A stretch of 12,042 nucleotides of DNA from an uncultured Faecalibacterium sp. (GTDB taxonomy: Bacteria; Bacillota; Clostridia; Oscillospirales; Ruminococcaceae). Below, one piece after another: positions 5,577-12,042 of this stretch. The stretch lies in contig CAKSZE010000049.1 in the NCBI GenBank assembly GCA_934525325.1, forward strand, positions 1-12,042. The letters run 5' to 3'. Made by a program: the position numbers and the translations under genes. How positions within the stretch are numbered: position 1 is the first letter of the stretch; every line of letters starts with the position of its first letter. Below the pieces are notes generated by a model, which worked only from the letters and a program-made list of their open reading frames with translations, did no database searches and had not been told where the DNA came from.

Positions 5577-6758
5577 ATGAATGAACTCGCACTGAAGTAC
5601 GGCTGCAACCCCAACCAGAAGCCCAGCCGCATTTATATGGAAGATGACTCCGACCTGCCCGTTACCGTGCTGAACGGCAAGCCCGGCTACATCAACTTTC
5701 TGGATGCCCTCAACTCCATCCAGCTGGTCAAGGAACTGAAAACCGCCTGCGGCCTGCCCGCAGCGGCTTCCTTCAAGCACGTTTCCCCGGCGGGCGCAGC
5801 ACTGGGTCTGCCCCTGACCGAGGTGGAGCGCCGGATGTACCACATCGCCCCGGAGACCGAGCTCTCTCCGCTGGCCTGTGCCTACGCCCGCGCCCGCGGC
5901 GCAGACCGGATGTCCTCTTTCGGCGACTGGATCGCCCTGTCTGATATCTGCGATGTGCCCACCGCAAAGCTGATCCAGCACGAGGTCTCCGACGGTATCA
6001 TCGCCCCGGGCTACGAGCCGGAGGCACTGGCTATCCTGTCCGGCAAAAAGAAGGGCAACTACAACGTAGTCGCCATCGACCCTGCCTATAAGCCCGCTCC
6101 CATCGAGCACAAGCAGGTGTACGGCATCACCTTCGAGCAGGGTCGCAACGAGCTGGTTATCAACGCCGACACCATGCTGAACAACTGGGTCACCGAGAAC
6201 AAGGACGTGACCGAGGAGCAGAAGCGCGACCTCATCATCGCCCTCATCACCCTGAAGTACACCCAGTCCAACAGCGTGTGCTACACCTACAATGGTCAGA
6301 CCATCGGCGTGGGTGCCGGCCAGCAGAGCCGCATCCACTGCACCCGTCTGGCCGGTCAGAAGGCCGACAACTGGCAGCTGCGCCACATGGACAAGGTGCT
6401 GGACCTGCCCTTCCGCGACGATGTGGTAAAGCCCAACCGCGACAACGCCATTGATGTTTACATTGGCGATACCCCGGAGGACGTCATCGGTGATGACGTC
6501 TGGGCAGAGACCTTTACCCGCCAGCCCGAGCCGCTGACCGCCGAGGAAAAGAAAGCTTACCTCAGCAAGGTGACCGGTGTCTGCCTTGGCTCGGACGCTT
6601 TCTTCCCCTTCGGGGACAATATCGAACGCGCCCGCCGCTCCGGCGTGACTGCCATCGTGCAGCCCGGCGGCTCCATCCGCGACCAGCAGGTCATCGACAC
6701 CTGCAACAAGTACGGCATCGCCATGGCCTTCTGCGGCCTGCGGCTGTTCCATCACTAA
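5577..6758 (+). CDS. AICAR formyltransferase, stand-alone (PurH C-terminal domain only)
   Basis: A 393-residue protein matching only the AICAR transformylase part of PurH. It adds a formyl group from 10-formyltetrahydrofolate to AICAR. Visible marks are LKYGCNPNQ near the start, FKHVSPAG with the catalytic Lys67-His68 pair, LKYTQSNSVCYTYNGQTIG and GAGQQSRIHCTRLAG, SDAFFPFGDNIERA, QPGGSIRDQQV, and an end in GLRLFHH. The N-terminal MGS-like IMP cyclohydrolase domain of about 190 residues is absent and there is no frameshift remnant upstream. The cyclohydrolase step is therefore left to the preceding gene. The gap is 33 bp, with AAGGAGG about 9 nt before ATG 5577. Full-length PurH is about 510-530 residues. 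Confidence 0.93.
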   Translation: MNELALKYGCNPNQKPSRIYMEDDSDLPVTVLNGKPGYINFLDALNSIQLVKELKTACGLPAAASFKHVSPAGAALGLPLTEVERRMYHIAPETELSPLACAYARARGADRMSSFGDWIALSDICDVPTAKLIQHEVSDGIIAPGYEPEALAILSGKKKGNYNVVAIDPAYKPAPIEHKQVYGITFEQGRNELVINADTMLNNWVTENKDVTEEQKRDLIIALITLKYTQSNSVCYTYNGQTIGVGAGQQSRIHCTRLAGQKADNWQLRHMDKVLDLPFRDDVVKPNRDNAIDVYIGDTPEDVIGDDVWAETFTRQPEPLTAEEKKAYLSKVTGVCLGSDAFFPFGDNIERARRSGVTAIVQPGGSIRDQQVIDTCNKYGIAMAFCGLRLFHH

Positions 6759-6796
6759 GAAGAAGGAACGAACCCTCTCAGTCGCCTGACGGCGAC

Positions 6797-6819
6797 AGCT
6801 CCCCCGAGGGGGGAGCTTT
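6797..6819 (+). terminator. Terminator-like hairpin, + strand, in repeat copy 2
   Basis: A perfect 9-bp stem AGCTCCCCC/GGGGGAGCT with loop GAG is followed by only TT and then A. The stem is very stable but the U-tail is poor, so it may pause or partly terminate transcription before purD, or protect the upstream mRNA from 3' exonucleases. Confidence 0.35.
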
Positions 6820-6877
6820 ATGCGGGAAAACGGGCAGGAATACTCCCTCTGTTGAACGCAGTACCTGCCGTCAGCGG

Positions 6878-6903
6878 AAAAAGCTCCCCCTTTCGGGGGA
6901 GCT
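6878..6903 (-). terminator. Terminator-like hairpin, - strand, in repeat copy 2
   Basis: On the minus strand, a 9-bp AGCTCCCCC/GGGGGAGCT stem with a four-base loop is followed by five T residues. It mirrors the minus-strand hairpin of copy 1. There is no minus-strand gene to serve. Confidence 0.4.
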
Positions 6904-6943
6904 GGCATTGCGCAGCAATGACTGAGAGGGTCATTCAAAAACG

Positions 6944-6952
6944 GGAAGGTGA
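6944..6952 (+). promoter_or_regulatory. purD ribosome-binding site
   Basis: GGAAGGTGA (6944-6952) places a good AAGGTGA Shine-Dalgarno 5 nt before ATG 6958. The in-frame GTG at 6949 lies inside this site, which argues for ATG 6958 as the true start. Confidence 0.7.
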
Positions 6953-6957
6953 ATGAT

Positions 6958-8262
6958 ATGGCTGAAAAAATTCTGGTAGTGGGCGGCGGCGGCCGCGAGC
7001 ACGCCATCATCAAGGCACTGAAAAAGAGCCCCGACTGCGGCGAGATCTGGTGCGCACCGGGCAACGGCGGCATCAGCTATGACGCCAAGTGCAAAAACAT
7101 CAAGGCCACCGATGTGGATACCATGGTGGGCTTTGCAGCGGAAGAAAAGTTCGATTACGTTGTTGTGGCGCAGGACGACCCCCTTGCACTGGGCATGGTG
7201 GACGCGCTGGCAAAGGTGGGCATCCCCGCCTTTGGCCCGGACAAGGCCGCTGCCCGCATCGAGGCTTCCAAAGTGTTCTCCAAGGATCTGATGAAGAAGT
7301 ACGGCATCCCCACCGCAAAGTACGAGACCTTCGATGACCCCGCAAAGGTCATGGACTACATCCGCGCCGAGGGCAAGTACCCGGTGGTCATCAAGGCGGA
7401 CGGCCTTGCACTGGGCAAGGGTGTGCTGATCTGCGAGAACGAGCAGCAGGCCGCTGACGGCGTCAAGGAGATCATGCTGGACAAAAAGTTCGGCGCATCC
7501 GGCAACCATGTGGTGGTGGAAGAGTTCCTCACCGGGCCGGAGGTCAGCGTGCTGAGTTTTACGGACGGCAAGGTGGTCAAGCCCATGGTCTCCAGCATGG
7601 ATCATAAGCGCGCCAACGACCACGACACCGGCCTGAACACCGGCGGCATGGGCACCATTGCCCCCAACCCCTACTACACCCCGGAGGTGGCTGCGGAGTG
7701 CATGGAAAAGATCTTCCTGCCCACCATCCGCGCCATGAACGCCGAGGGCTGCCCCTTCAAGGGCTGTTTGTACTTCGGCCTTATGCTCACCCCGGACGGC
7801 CCCAAGGTCATCGAGTATAACTGCCGCTTCGGCGATCCCGAAACGCAGGTGGTGCTGCCGTTGCTGGAAAGCGACCTGCTGCACATCATGCAGTCCTGCA
7901 CCGACGGCACGCTGGCAGAGCAGGAGGTCAAGTTCTCCGATGGCGCTGCGGCCTGCGTCATTCTGGCTTCCGGCGGCTATCCCGTGGCCTACGAGAAGGG
8001 CAAGCCCATCTCCGGCCTTGTGGACGGTCAGCTGCCCGGCGAGGAGAACGTGACGGTGTACCACTCCGGCACCGCCATCACCGAGGACGGACAGCTTGTG
8101 ACCAACGGCGGCCGCGTGCTGGGCGTTACCGCCACCGGCCCGCGCCTGACCAACGCCCTGAGCCACGCCTACGAAGCAGCCGAGAAGATCAGCTTTGAAA
8201 AGCTGCATAAGCGCAGCGATATCGGCCTGCGTGCCCTGAAAGCGCTGGCAGAGAAGCAGTAA
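6958..8262 (+). CDS. purD: Phosphoribosylamine--glycine ligase (GAR synthetase)
   Basis: A 434-residue ATP-grasp enzyme that joins phosphoribosylamine, the unstable PurF product, to glycine. From ATG 6958 the protein opens with KILVVGGGGREHAI. It continues with the ATP-grasp strand VVIKADGLALGKGV (residues 143-156, Lys146), the NTGGMGT loop (227-233) and the metal/ATP site EYNCRFGDPETQ (286-297). The usual GPE-type segment before the substrate loop reads AQDDPLALG here, a variant rather than a defect. A longer form from GTG 6949 would add only three residues and is less likely. It lies between repeat copy 2 and purL, 28 bp upstream of the latter. Confidence 0.96.
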   Translation: MAEKILVVGGGGREHAIIKALKKSPDCGEIWCAPGNGGISYDAKCKNIKATDVDTMVGFAAEEKFDYVVVAQDDPLALGMVDALAKVGIPAFGPDKAAARIEASKVFSKDLMKKYGIPTAKYETFDDPAKVMDYIRAEGKYPVVIKADGLALGKGVLICENEQQAADGVKEIMLDKKFGASGNHVVVEEFLTGPEVSVLSFTDGKVVKPMVSSMDHKRANDHDTGLNTGGMGTIAPNPYYTPEVAAECMEKIFLPTIRAMNAEGCPFKGCLYFGLMLTPDGPKVIEYNCRFGDPETQVVLPLLESDLLHIMQSCTDGTLAEQEVKFSDGAAACVILASGGYPVAYEKGKPISGLVDGQLPGEENVTVYHSGTAITEDGQLVTNGGRVLGVTATGPRLTNALSHAYEAAEKISFEKLHKRSDIGLRALKALAEKQ

Positions 8263-8290
8263 GAAAGAATACAAAGGGGGAACTTACCCA

Positions 8291-11200
8291 ATGGTCTATC
8301 GTATTTATGTGGAAAAAAAGCCTGGCTTTGATGTCGAGGCAAACGGTCTGAAAAACGAGCTCACCAGCCTGCTGGGCATCAAGGACCTGACCGGTCTGCG
8401 CCTGCTGAACCGCTACGATGTAGAAGGCATCGACGAGGCACTGTTCAACCAGTGCGTCAGCACCGTGTTCAGCGAGCCGCCGGTGGATAACACCTACGCC
8501 GAGCTGCCCGCTGCCGAGGGCGTGTCCTTCGCGGTGGAGTACCTGCCCGGTCAGTTCGACCAGCGCGCAGCTTCTGCCGCCGAGTGCATCCAGCTCATCA
8601 GTCAGGGCGAGCGCCCGCTGGTGCGCTCTGCCCGCGTCTACCTGCTGGAGGGTGCTCTGACCCCCGAGCAGGTGGCCGAGATCAAGAAGTATGTCATCAA
8701 CCCCGTGGAAGCCCGCGAAGCTTCTCTGGAGACCAAAGAGACCCTGAAGATGGAGTACCCCGTGCCCGCTGCCGTGGCAGTGCTGGAGGGCTTCAACCAG
8801 CTGGATGAGGCTGGCCTTGCCAAGTTCATCGAGGAAAAGGGTCTGGCGATGGATCTGGGGGACATCAAGTTCTGTCAGGAGTACTTCCGCTCCGAGCAGC
8901 GCGACCCCACCATCACCGAGATCAAGATGATCGACACCTACTGGTCCGATCACTGCCGCCACACCACCTTCGGCACCATTCTGGACGATGTGCAGATCGA
9001 CGACGCCGTGGTGCAGGAGGCCTTTGACCGCTACATGGCCATGCGAACCGAGCTGGGCCGTGAGAACAAGCCCCGCTGCATGATGGACCTTGCCACCATT
9101 GGTGCCAAGGAACTGAAGAAGCAGGGCATCCTGAAGAATCTGGACGAGTCTGAGGAGATCAACGCCTGCACCGTCAAGATCAAGTGCGATGTCAACGGCA
9201 AGGACGAGGACTGGCTGTTCCTGTTCAAGAACGAGACCCACAACCACCCCACCGAGATCGAGCCCTTCGGCGGCGCTGCTACCTGCATCGGCGGTGCCAT
9301 CCGCGACCCGCTGTCCGGCCGCAGCTACGTCTATCAGGCCATGCGCGTCACCGGCGCAGGCGACCCGCTCAAGCCGGTCAGCGAGACCATGCCCGGCAAG
9401 CTGCCCCAGCGCAAGCTGGTCACCACCGCAGCCGCCGGTTACTCCTCCTACGGCAACCAGATCGGTCTGGCTACCGGTCAGGTGGACGAGATCTACCACC
9501 CCGGCTATGTGGCAAAGCGCATGGAGATCGGCGCCGTTGTGGGCGCTACTCCTGCCTCCCACGTTCGCCGCGAGTGCCCCGCCCCCGGCGATGTGATCGT
9601 GCTGCTGGGCGGCCGCACCGGCCGTGACGGCATCGGCGGTGCTACCGGCTCCTCCAAGGCGCACAAGCTGGACAGCCTTGAGCACTGCGGTGCCGAGGTG
9701 CAGAAGGGCAATGCGCCCATCGAGCGCAAGCTGCAGCGCCTGTTCCGCCGCGAGGACGCCTGCAAGATGATCAAGCGCTGCAACGACTTTGGTGCCGGCG
9801 GCGTTTCCGTTGCCATCGGCGAACTGGCCGACGGCCTGTACATCGACCTGAACAAGGTCACCAAGAAGTACGAGGGTCTGGACGGCACCGAGCTGGCCAT
9901 CAGCGAGAGCCAGGAGCGCATGGCTGTGGCCCTTGCCCCGGAGGATGTGGACAAGTTCATCGCCATTGCCACCGAGGAAAACCTCGAGGCTACCCCCGTA
10001 GCCAAGGTCACCGAGGAAAAGCGCCTGAACATGGTGTGGAACGGCGTGTCCATCGTGAACATCAGCCGCGAGTTCCTGAACTCCAACGGTGCGGAGAAGC
10101 ACCAGAACGTCCATGTGGAAAAGGGCAGCGTCTGGCAGCCCCAGTGGTCCGGCCTGACCTTCAGCCAGAAGATGAAGTCCATGGTGGGCGATCTGAACGT
10201 TTGCAGCAAGAAGGGCCTTTCCGAGCGGTTCGACTCCACCATCGGTGCAGCCACCGTGCTCATGCCCTTTGGCGGTGCATACCAGCTGACCCCCCAGAAC
10301 GCCATGGTAGCCAAGCTGCCGGTGGACGGCGAGACCAGCACCTGCTCCGGCATGGCATGGGGCTATAACCCCTACCTGATGAGCGCCAACCAGTATGTGG
10401 GCGCACGGATGGCTGTTATTGAGAGCGTGACCAAGCTGGTTGCCACCGGCTTCCGCTACGAGGACGCCTACCTGACCTTCCAGGAGTACTTCGAGCGTCT
10501 GGGCAACAAGCCCGAGCGCTGGGGCAAGCCGCTGGCTGCCCTGCTGGGCGCACTGGATGCGCAGATCGGTCTGGGCATTGCTTCCATCGGCGGCAAGGAC
10601 AGTATGTCCGGCTCCTTTGAGCAGCTGGATGTGCCCCCCACGCTGGTGTCCTTTGCCACCGCCATCGGCAAGGCAAGCCGCGTAGTCTCCACCGAGTTCA
10701 AGAAGCCCGAGAGCACTGTGGTGCTCATCCGTCCCATCATCGACCCGGAGACCGGCTGTCCCAACTTCTTCTCCCTGAAGGCCAACTACAGGATCGTGGA
10801 GAACATGATCGAAGAGGGCATGGTCGCTGCTGCCTGCTCTGTGGGCTACGGCGGCATTGCCGAGGCACTGTTCAAGATGGGTCTGGGCAACCGCATCGGC
10901 TTCAAGATGCGTGCAGATATGACCACCCACCAGATGTTCGAGCCTATGTACGGCTCCATCATTCTGGAAATGGTGTCCGATTCTCCTGCCGGTATGCTGC
11001 TGGGCGAGACCACCAAGGAGTACACCTTCGAGTCCTGCGGCGAAAAGCTGGATATGGCCGAACTGCAGGAGATCTGGGAGAGCAAGCTGGAGCCTGTGTA
11101 TCCCTACCGCAAGGCCGGCCCCGCCGTGGAGAAGATCAACGGCAGCCTGACCGCCCCCGCCGCACCCAAGATCGGTGTGGCAAAGCCCAAGGTGATCATC

Positions 11201-11983
11201 CCGGTGTTCCCCGGTACCAACTGCGAGTACGACACCGCCAAGGCCTTTGCCCGCGCCGGTGCCGACCCCGAAATTCTGGTGGTGCGCAATCTGACCCCCG
11301 CCGACGTTGCCGAGAGCTGCGAGGCACTGGTCAAGGCCATTGACGCAAGCCAGATCGTCATGCTGCCCGGCGGCTTCTCCGGCGGCGACGAGCCGGACGG
11401 CAGCGCCAAGTTCATCGCCTCCTTCTTCCGCAACCCTGCGGTCACCGAGGCTGTGCGCCGTCTGCTGCAGCAGCGCGACGGCCTGATGCTGGGCATCTGC
11501 AACGGCTTCCAGGCATTGATCAAGCTGGGTCTTGTGCCCTACGGCGATATCCGCCCCATCACCGCCTGCGACCCCACCCTGACCTTCAACACCATCGGTC
11601 GTCACCAGAGTATGCTGGTGCACACCCGTGTGGCTTCCACCGGCAGCCCGTGGCTCAGCAAGTGCGAGGTGGGCGAGATGCACACCGTCGCCATCAGCCA
11701 CGGCGAGGGCCGCTTTGTGGCTCCGCAGGAGGTGCTGGACACCATGCTGCGCAACGGTCAGGTGGCTACCCAGTATGTGGATCTGACCGGCGTGCCCACC
11801 ATGGATCAGCGCTTTAACCCCAACGGCTCTGTGCTGGCTATCGAGGGCATCACTAGCCCGGACGGTCGTGTGTTCGGCAAGATGGGTCACTCGGAGCGCA
11901 GCGGCGAGTACCTGTACAAGAACGTCACCGGCGATAAATACCAGCCGATCTTTGAGGGCGGCGTGGACTATTTCAAGGTTTGA
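8291..11983 (+). CDS. purL: Phosphoribosylformylglycinamidine synthase, single-chain large PurL
   Basis: A 1230-residue FGAM synthetase that converts FGAR, ATP and glutamine to FGAM. The N-terminus (about 1-80, RIYVEKKPGFDVEANGL onward) looks like a fused PurS-like domain. The synthetase core carries SDHCRH (219-224), KNETHNHPTEIEPFGGAAT from Lys313, the ASHVRRECPAPGD and NDFGAGGVSVAIGELADG segments, and IGGKDSMSGSF. A class I glutamine amidotransferase follows from about residue 967 (VIIPVFPGTNCEYD), with nucleophile Cys1070 in GICNGFQ and His1137/Glu1139 in SHGEGRF. Many Firmicutes such as Bacillus instead use separate PurS, PurQ and small PurL. ATG 8291 follows AAAGGGGG (8273-8280). The gene closes the visible operon. 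Confidence 0.97.
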   Translation: MVYRIYVEKKPGFDVEANGLKNELTSLLGIKDLTGLRLLNRYDVEGIDEALFNQCVSTVFSEPPVDNTYAELPAAEGVSFAVEYLPGQFDQRAASAAECIQLISQGERPLVRSARVYLLEGALTPEQVAEIKKYVINPVEAREASLETKETLKMEYPVPAAVAVLEGFNQLDEAGLAKFIEEKGLAMDLGDIKFCQEYFRSEQRDPTITEIKMIDTYWSDHCRHTTFGTILDDVQIDDAVVQEAFDRYMAMRTELGRENKPRCMMDLATIGAKELKKQGILKNLDESEEINACTVKIKCDVNGKDEDWLFLFKNETHNHPTEIEPFGGAATCIGGAIRDPLSGRSYVYQAMRVTGAGDPLKPVSETMPGKLPQRKLVTTAAAGYSSYGNQIGLATGQVDEIYHPGYVAKRMEIGAVVGATPASHVRRECPAPGDVIVLLGGRTGRDGIGGATGSSKAHKLDSLEHCGAEVQKGNAPIERKLQRLFRREDACKMIKRCNDFGAGGVSVAIGELADGLYIDLNKVTKKYEGLDGTELAISESQERMAVALAPEDVDKFIAIATEENLEATPVAKVTEEKRLNMVWNGVSIVNISREFLNSNGAEKHQNVHVEKGSVWQPQWSGLTFSQKMKSMVGDLNVCSKKGLSERFDSTIGAATVLMPFGGAYQLTPQNAMVAKLPVDGETSTCSGMAWGYNPYLMSANQYVGARMAVIESVTKLVATGFRYEDAYLTFQEYFERLGNKPERWGKPLAALLGALDAQIGLGIASIGGKDSMSGSFEQLDVPPTLVSFATAIGKASRVVSTEFKKPESTVVLIRPIIDPETGCPNFFSLKANYRIVENMIEEGMVAAACSVGYGGIAEALFKMGLGNRIGFKMRADMTTHQMFEPMYGSIILEMVSDSPAGMLLGETTKEYTFESCGEKLDMAELQEIWESKLEPVYPYRKAGPAVEKINGSLTAPAAPKIGVAKPKVIIPVFPGTNCEYDTAKAFARAGADPEILVVRNLTPADVAESCEALVKAIDASQIVMLPGGFSGGDEPDGSAKFIASFFRNPAVTEAVRRLLQQRDGLMLGICNGFQALIKLGLVPYGDIRPITACDPTLTFNTIGRHQSMLVHTRVASTGSPWLSKCEVGEMHTVAISHGEGRFVAPQEVLDTMLRNGQVATQYVDLTGVPTMDQRFNPNGSVLAIEGITSPDGRVFGKMGHSERSGEYLYKNVTGDKYQPIFEGGVDYFKV

Positions 11984-12003
11984 TGGTAGAATAAGAAGAA
12001 AAA

Positions 12004-12042
12004 TCCCTCAGTCATCGCAGACGCAAGGGTGAACCCTCTCAG
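12004..12042 (+). repeat. Intergenic repeat, copy 3, cut by the window edge
   Basis: TCCCTCAGTC (12004-12013) resembles the left end of the elements at 4596 and 6772 with one T-C step missing. AACCCTCTCAG (12032-12042) is an exact start of the same terminal repeat. Two copies, or a copy with a duplicated end, therefore seem to begin within 30 bp of each other, about 20 bp after the purL stop. Only the edge is visible. Confidence 0.6.

Larger units (their letters stand above)
6772..6931 (+). repeat. Intergenic inverted-repeat element, copy 2 (MITE/REP-like)
   Basis: The ends are ACCCTCTCAGTC (6772-6783) and GACTGAGAGGGT (6920-6931), a perfect 12-bp terminal inverted repeat. Inside, in order: GTCGCC/GGCGAC (6781-6796), AGCTCCCCC/GGGGGAGCT (6797-6817), GGCAGG..TAC/GTA..CCTGCC (6833-6869), AGCTCCCCC/GGGGGAGCT (6882-6903) and CATTGC/GCAATG (6906-6920). 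The whole is symmetric about its centre. It lies 13 bp after the AICAR formyltransferase stop and 26 bp before purD. Compared with copy 1 the GC-rich hairpins are kept while flanking stem sequences differ but still pair on the left side. Confidence 0.9.

Noticed and set aside
5544..5600. A frameshifted PurH, with the cyclohydrolase half lost by sequencing error upstream of the formyltransferase.
   Set aside because: The upstream 33 bp hold a stop, a clean AAGGAGG site and a start. The preceding gene is an intact, unrelated PurO-like protein, so the split is genuine.
4596..6931. CRISPR or insertion sequence as the source of the repeated hairpins.
   Set aside because: The copies are more than 2 kb apart with full genes between them, there are no regular spacers, and neither copy has room for a transposase.
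8189..11890. A 1233-codon open frame on the minus strand opposite purL, with similar ones opposite purF, purM and purD.
   Set aside because: It is in exact codon register with purL, so it stays open only because purL avoids TTA, CTA and TCA codons. The product has no recognisable motif and there is no start signal worth noting.

Overview
The window holds a purine biosynthesis cluster, all on the + strand, from a GC-rich Gram-positive anaerobe of the Clostridia. I infer Faecalibacterium or a close relative (Oscillospiraceae/Ruminococcaceae). The reasons are the gene order, a PurO-like IMP cyclohydrolase beside a stand-alone AICAR formyltransferase in place of bifunctional PurH, a one-chain 1230-residue PurL, strong Shine-Dalgarno sites, and hairpin-rich intergenic repeats with ACCCTCTCAGTC ends. 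The species call rests on recognition only; I could not run a search.

Layout: 17-499 is a YbaK/EbsC-type Cys-tRNA deacylase, probably a separate unit. A 462-bp non-coding stretch (500-961) follows. It carries a palindrome, candidate promoters, an RNA-structured leader, a possible 34-codon leader peptide and a convincing intrinsic terminator 45 bp before purE. Then come purE (962-1462), purF (1473-2951), purM (2956-4002) and purN (3996-4592), tightly packed and partly overlapping. A 129-bp inverted-repeat element (4596-4724) separates purN from the IMP cyclohydrolase gene (4743-5543), which is followed closely by the AICAR formyltransferase gene (5577-6758). A second element of 160 bp (6772-6931) precedes purD (6958-8262), and purL (8291-11983) follows. 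A third copy or pair of copies begins at the right edge.

Together the genes encode PRPP amidotransferase (PurF), GAR synthetase (PurD), GAR transformylase (PurN), FGAM synthetase (PurL), AIR synthetase (PurM), N5-CAIR mutase (PurE), AICAR transformylase and IMP cyclohydrolase. SAICAR synthetase (PurC), adenylosuccinate lyase (PurB) and PurK are not in the window and must be elsewhere if the pathway is complete.

The enzymes themselves are recognisable families. The parts most worth a second look are the purE leader, with its attenuator-like architecture, and the repeats inside the operon, whose inward-facing terminator-like hairpins could tune expression of the distal genes.
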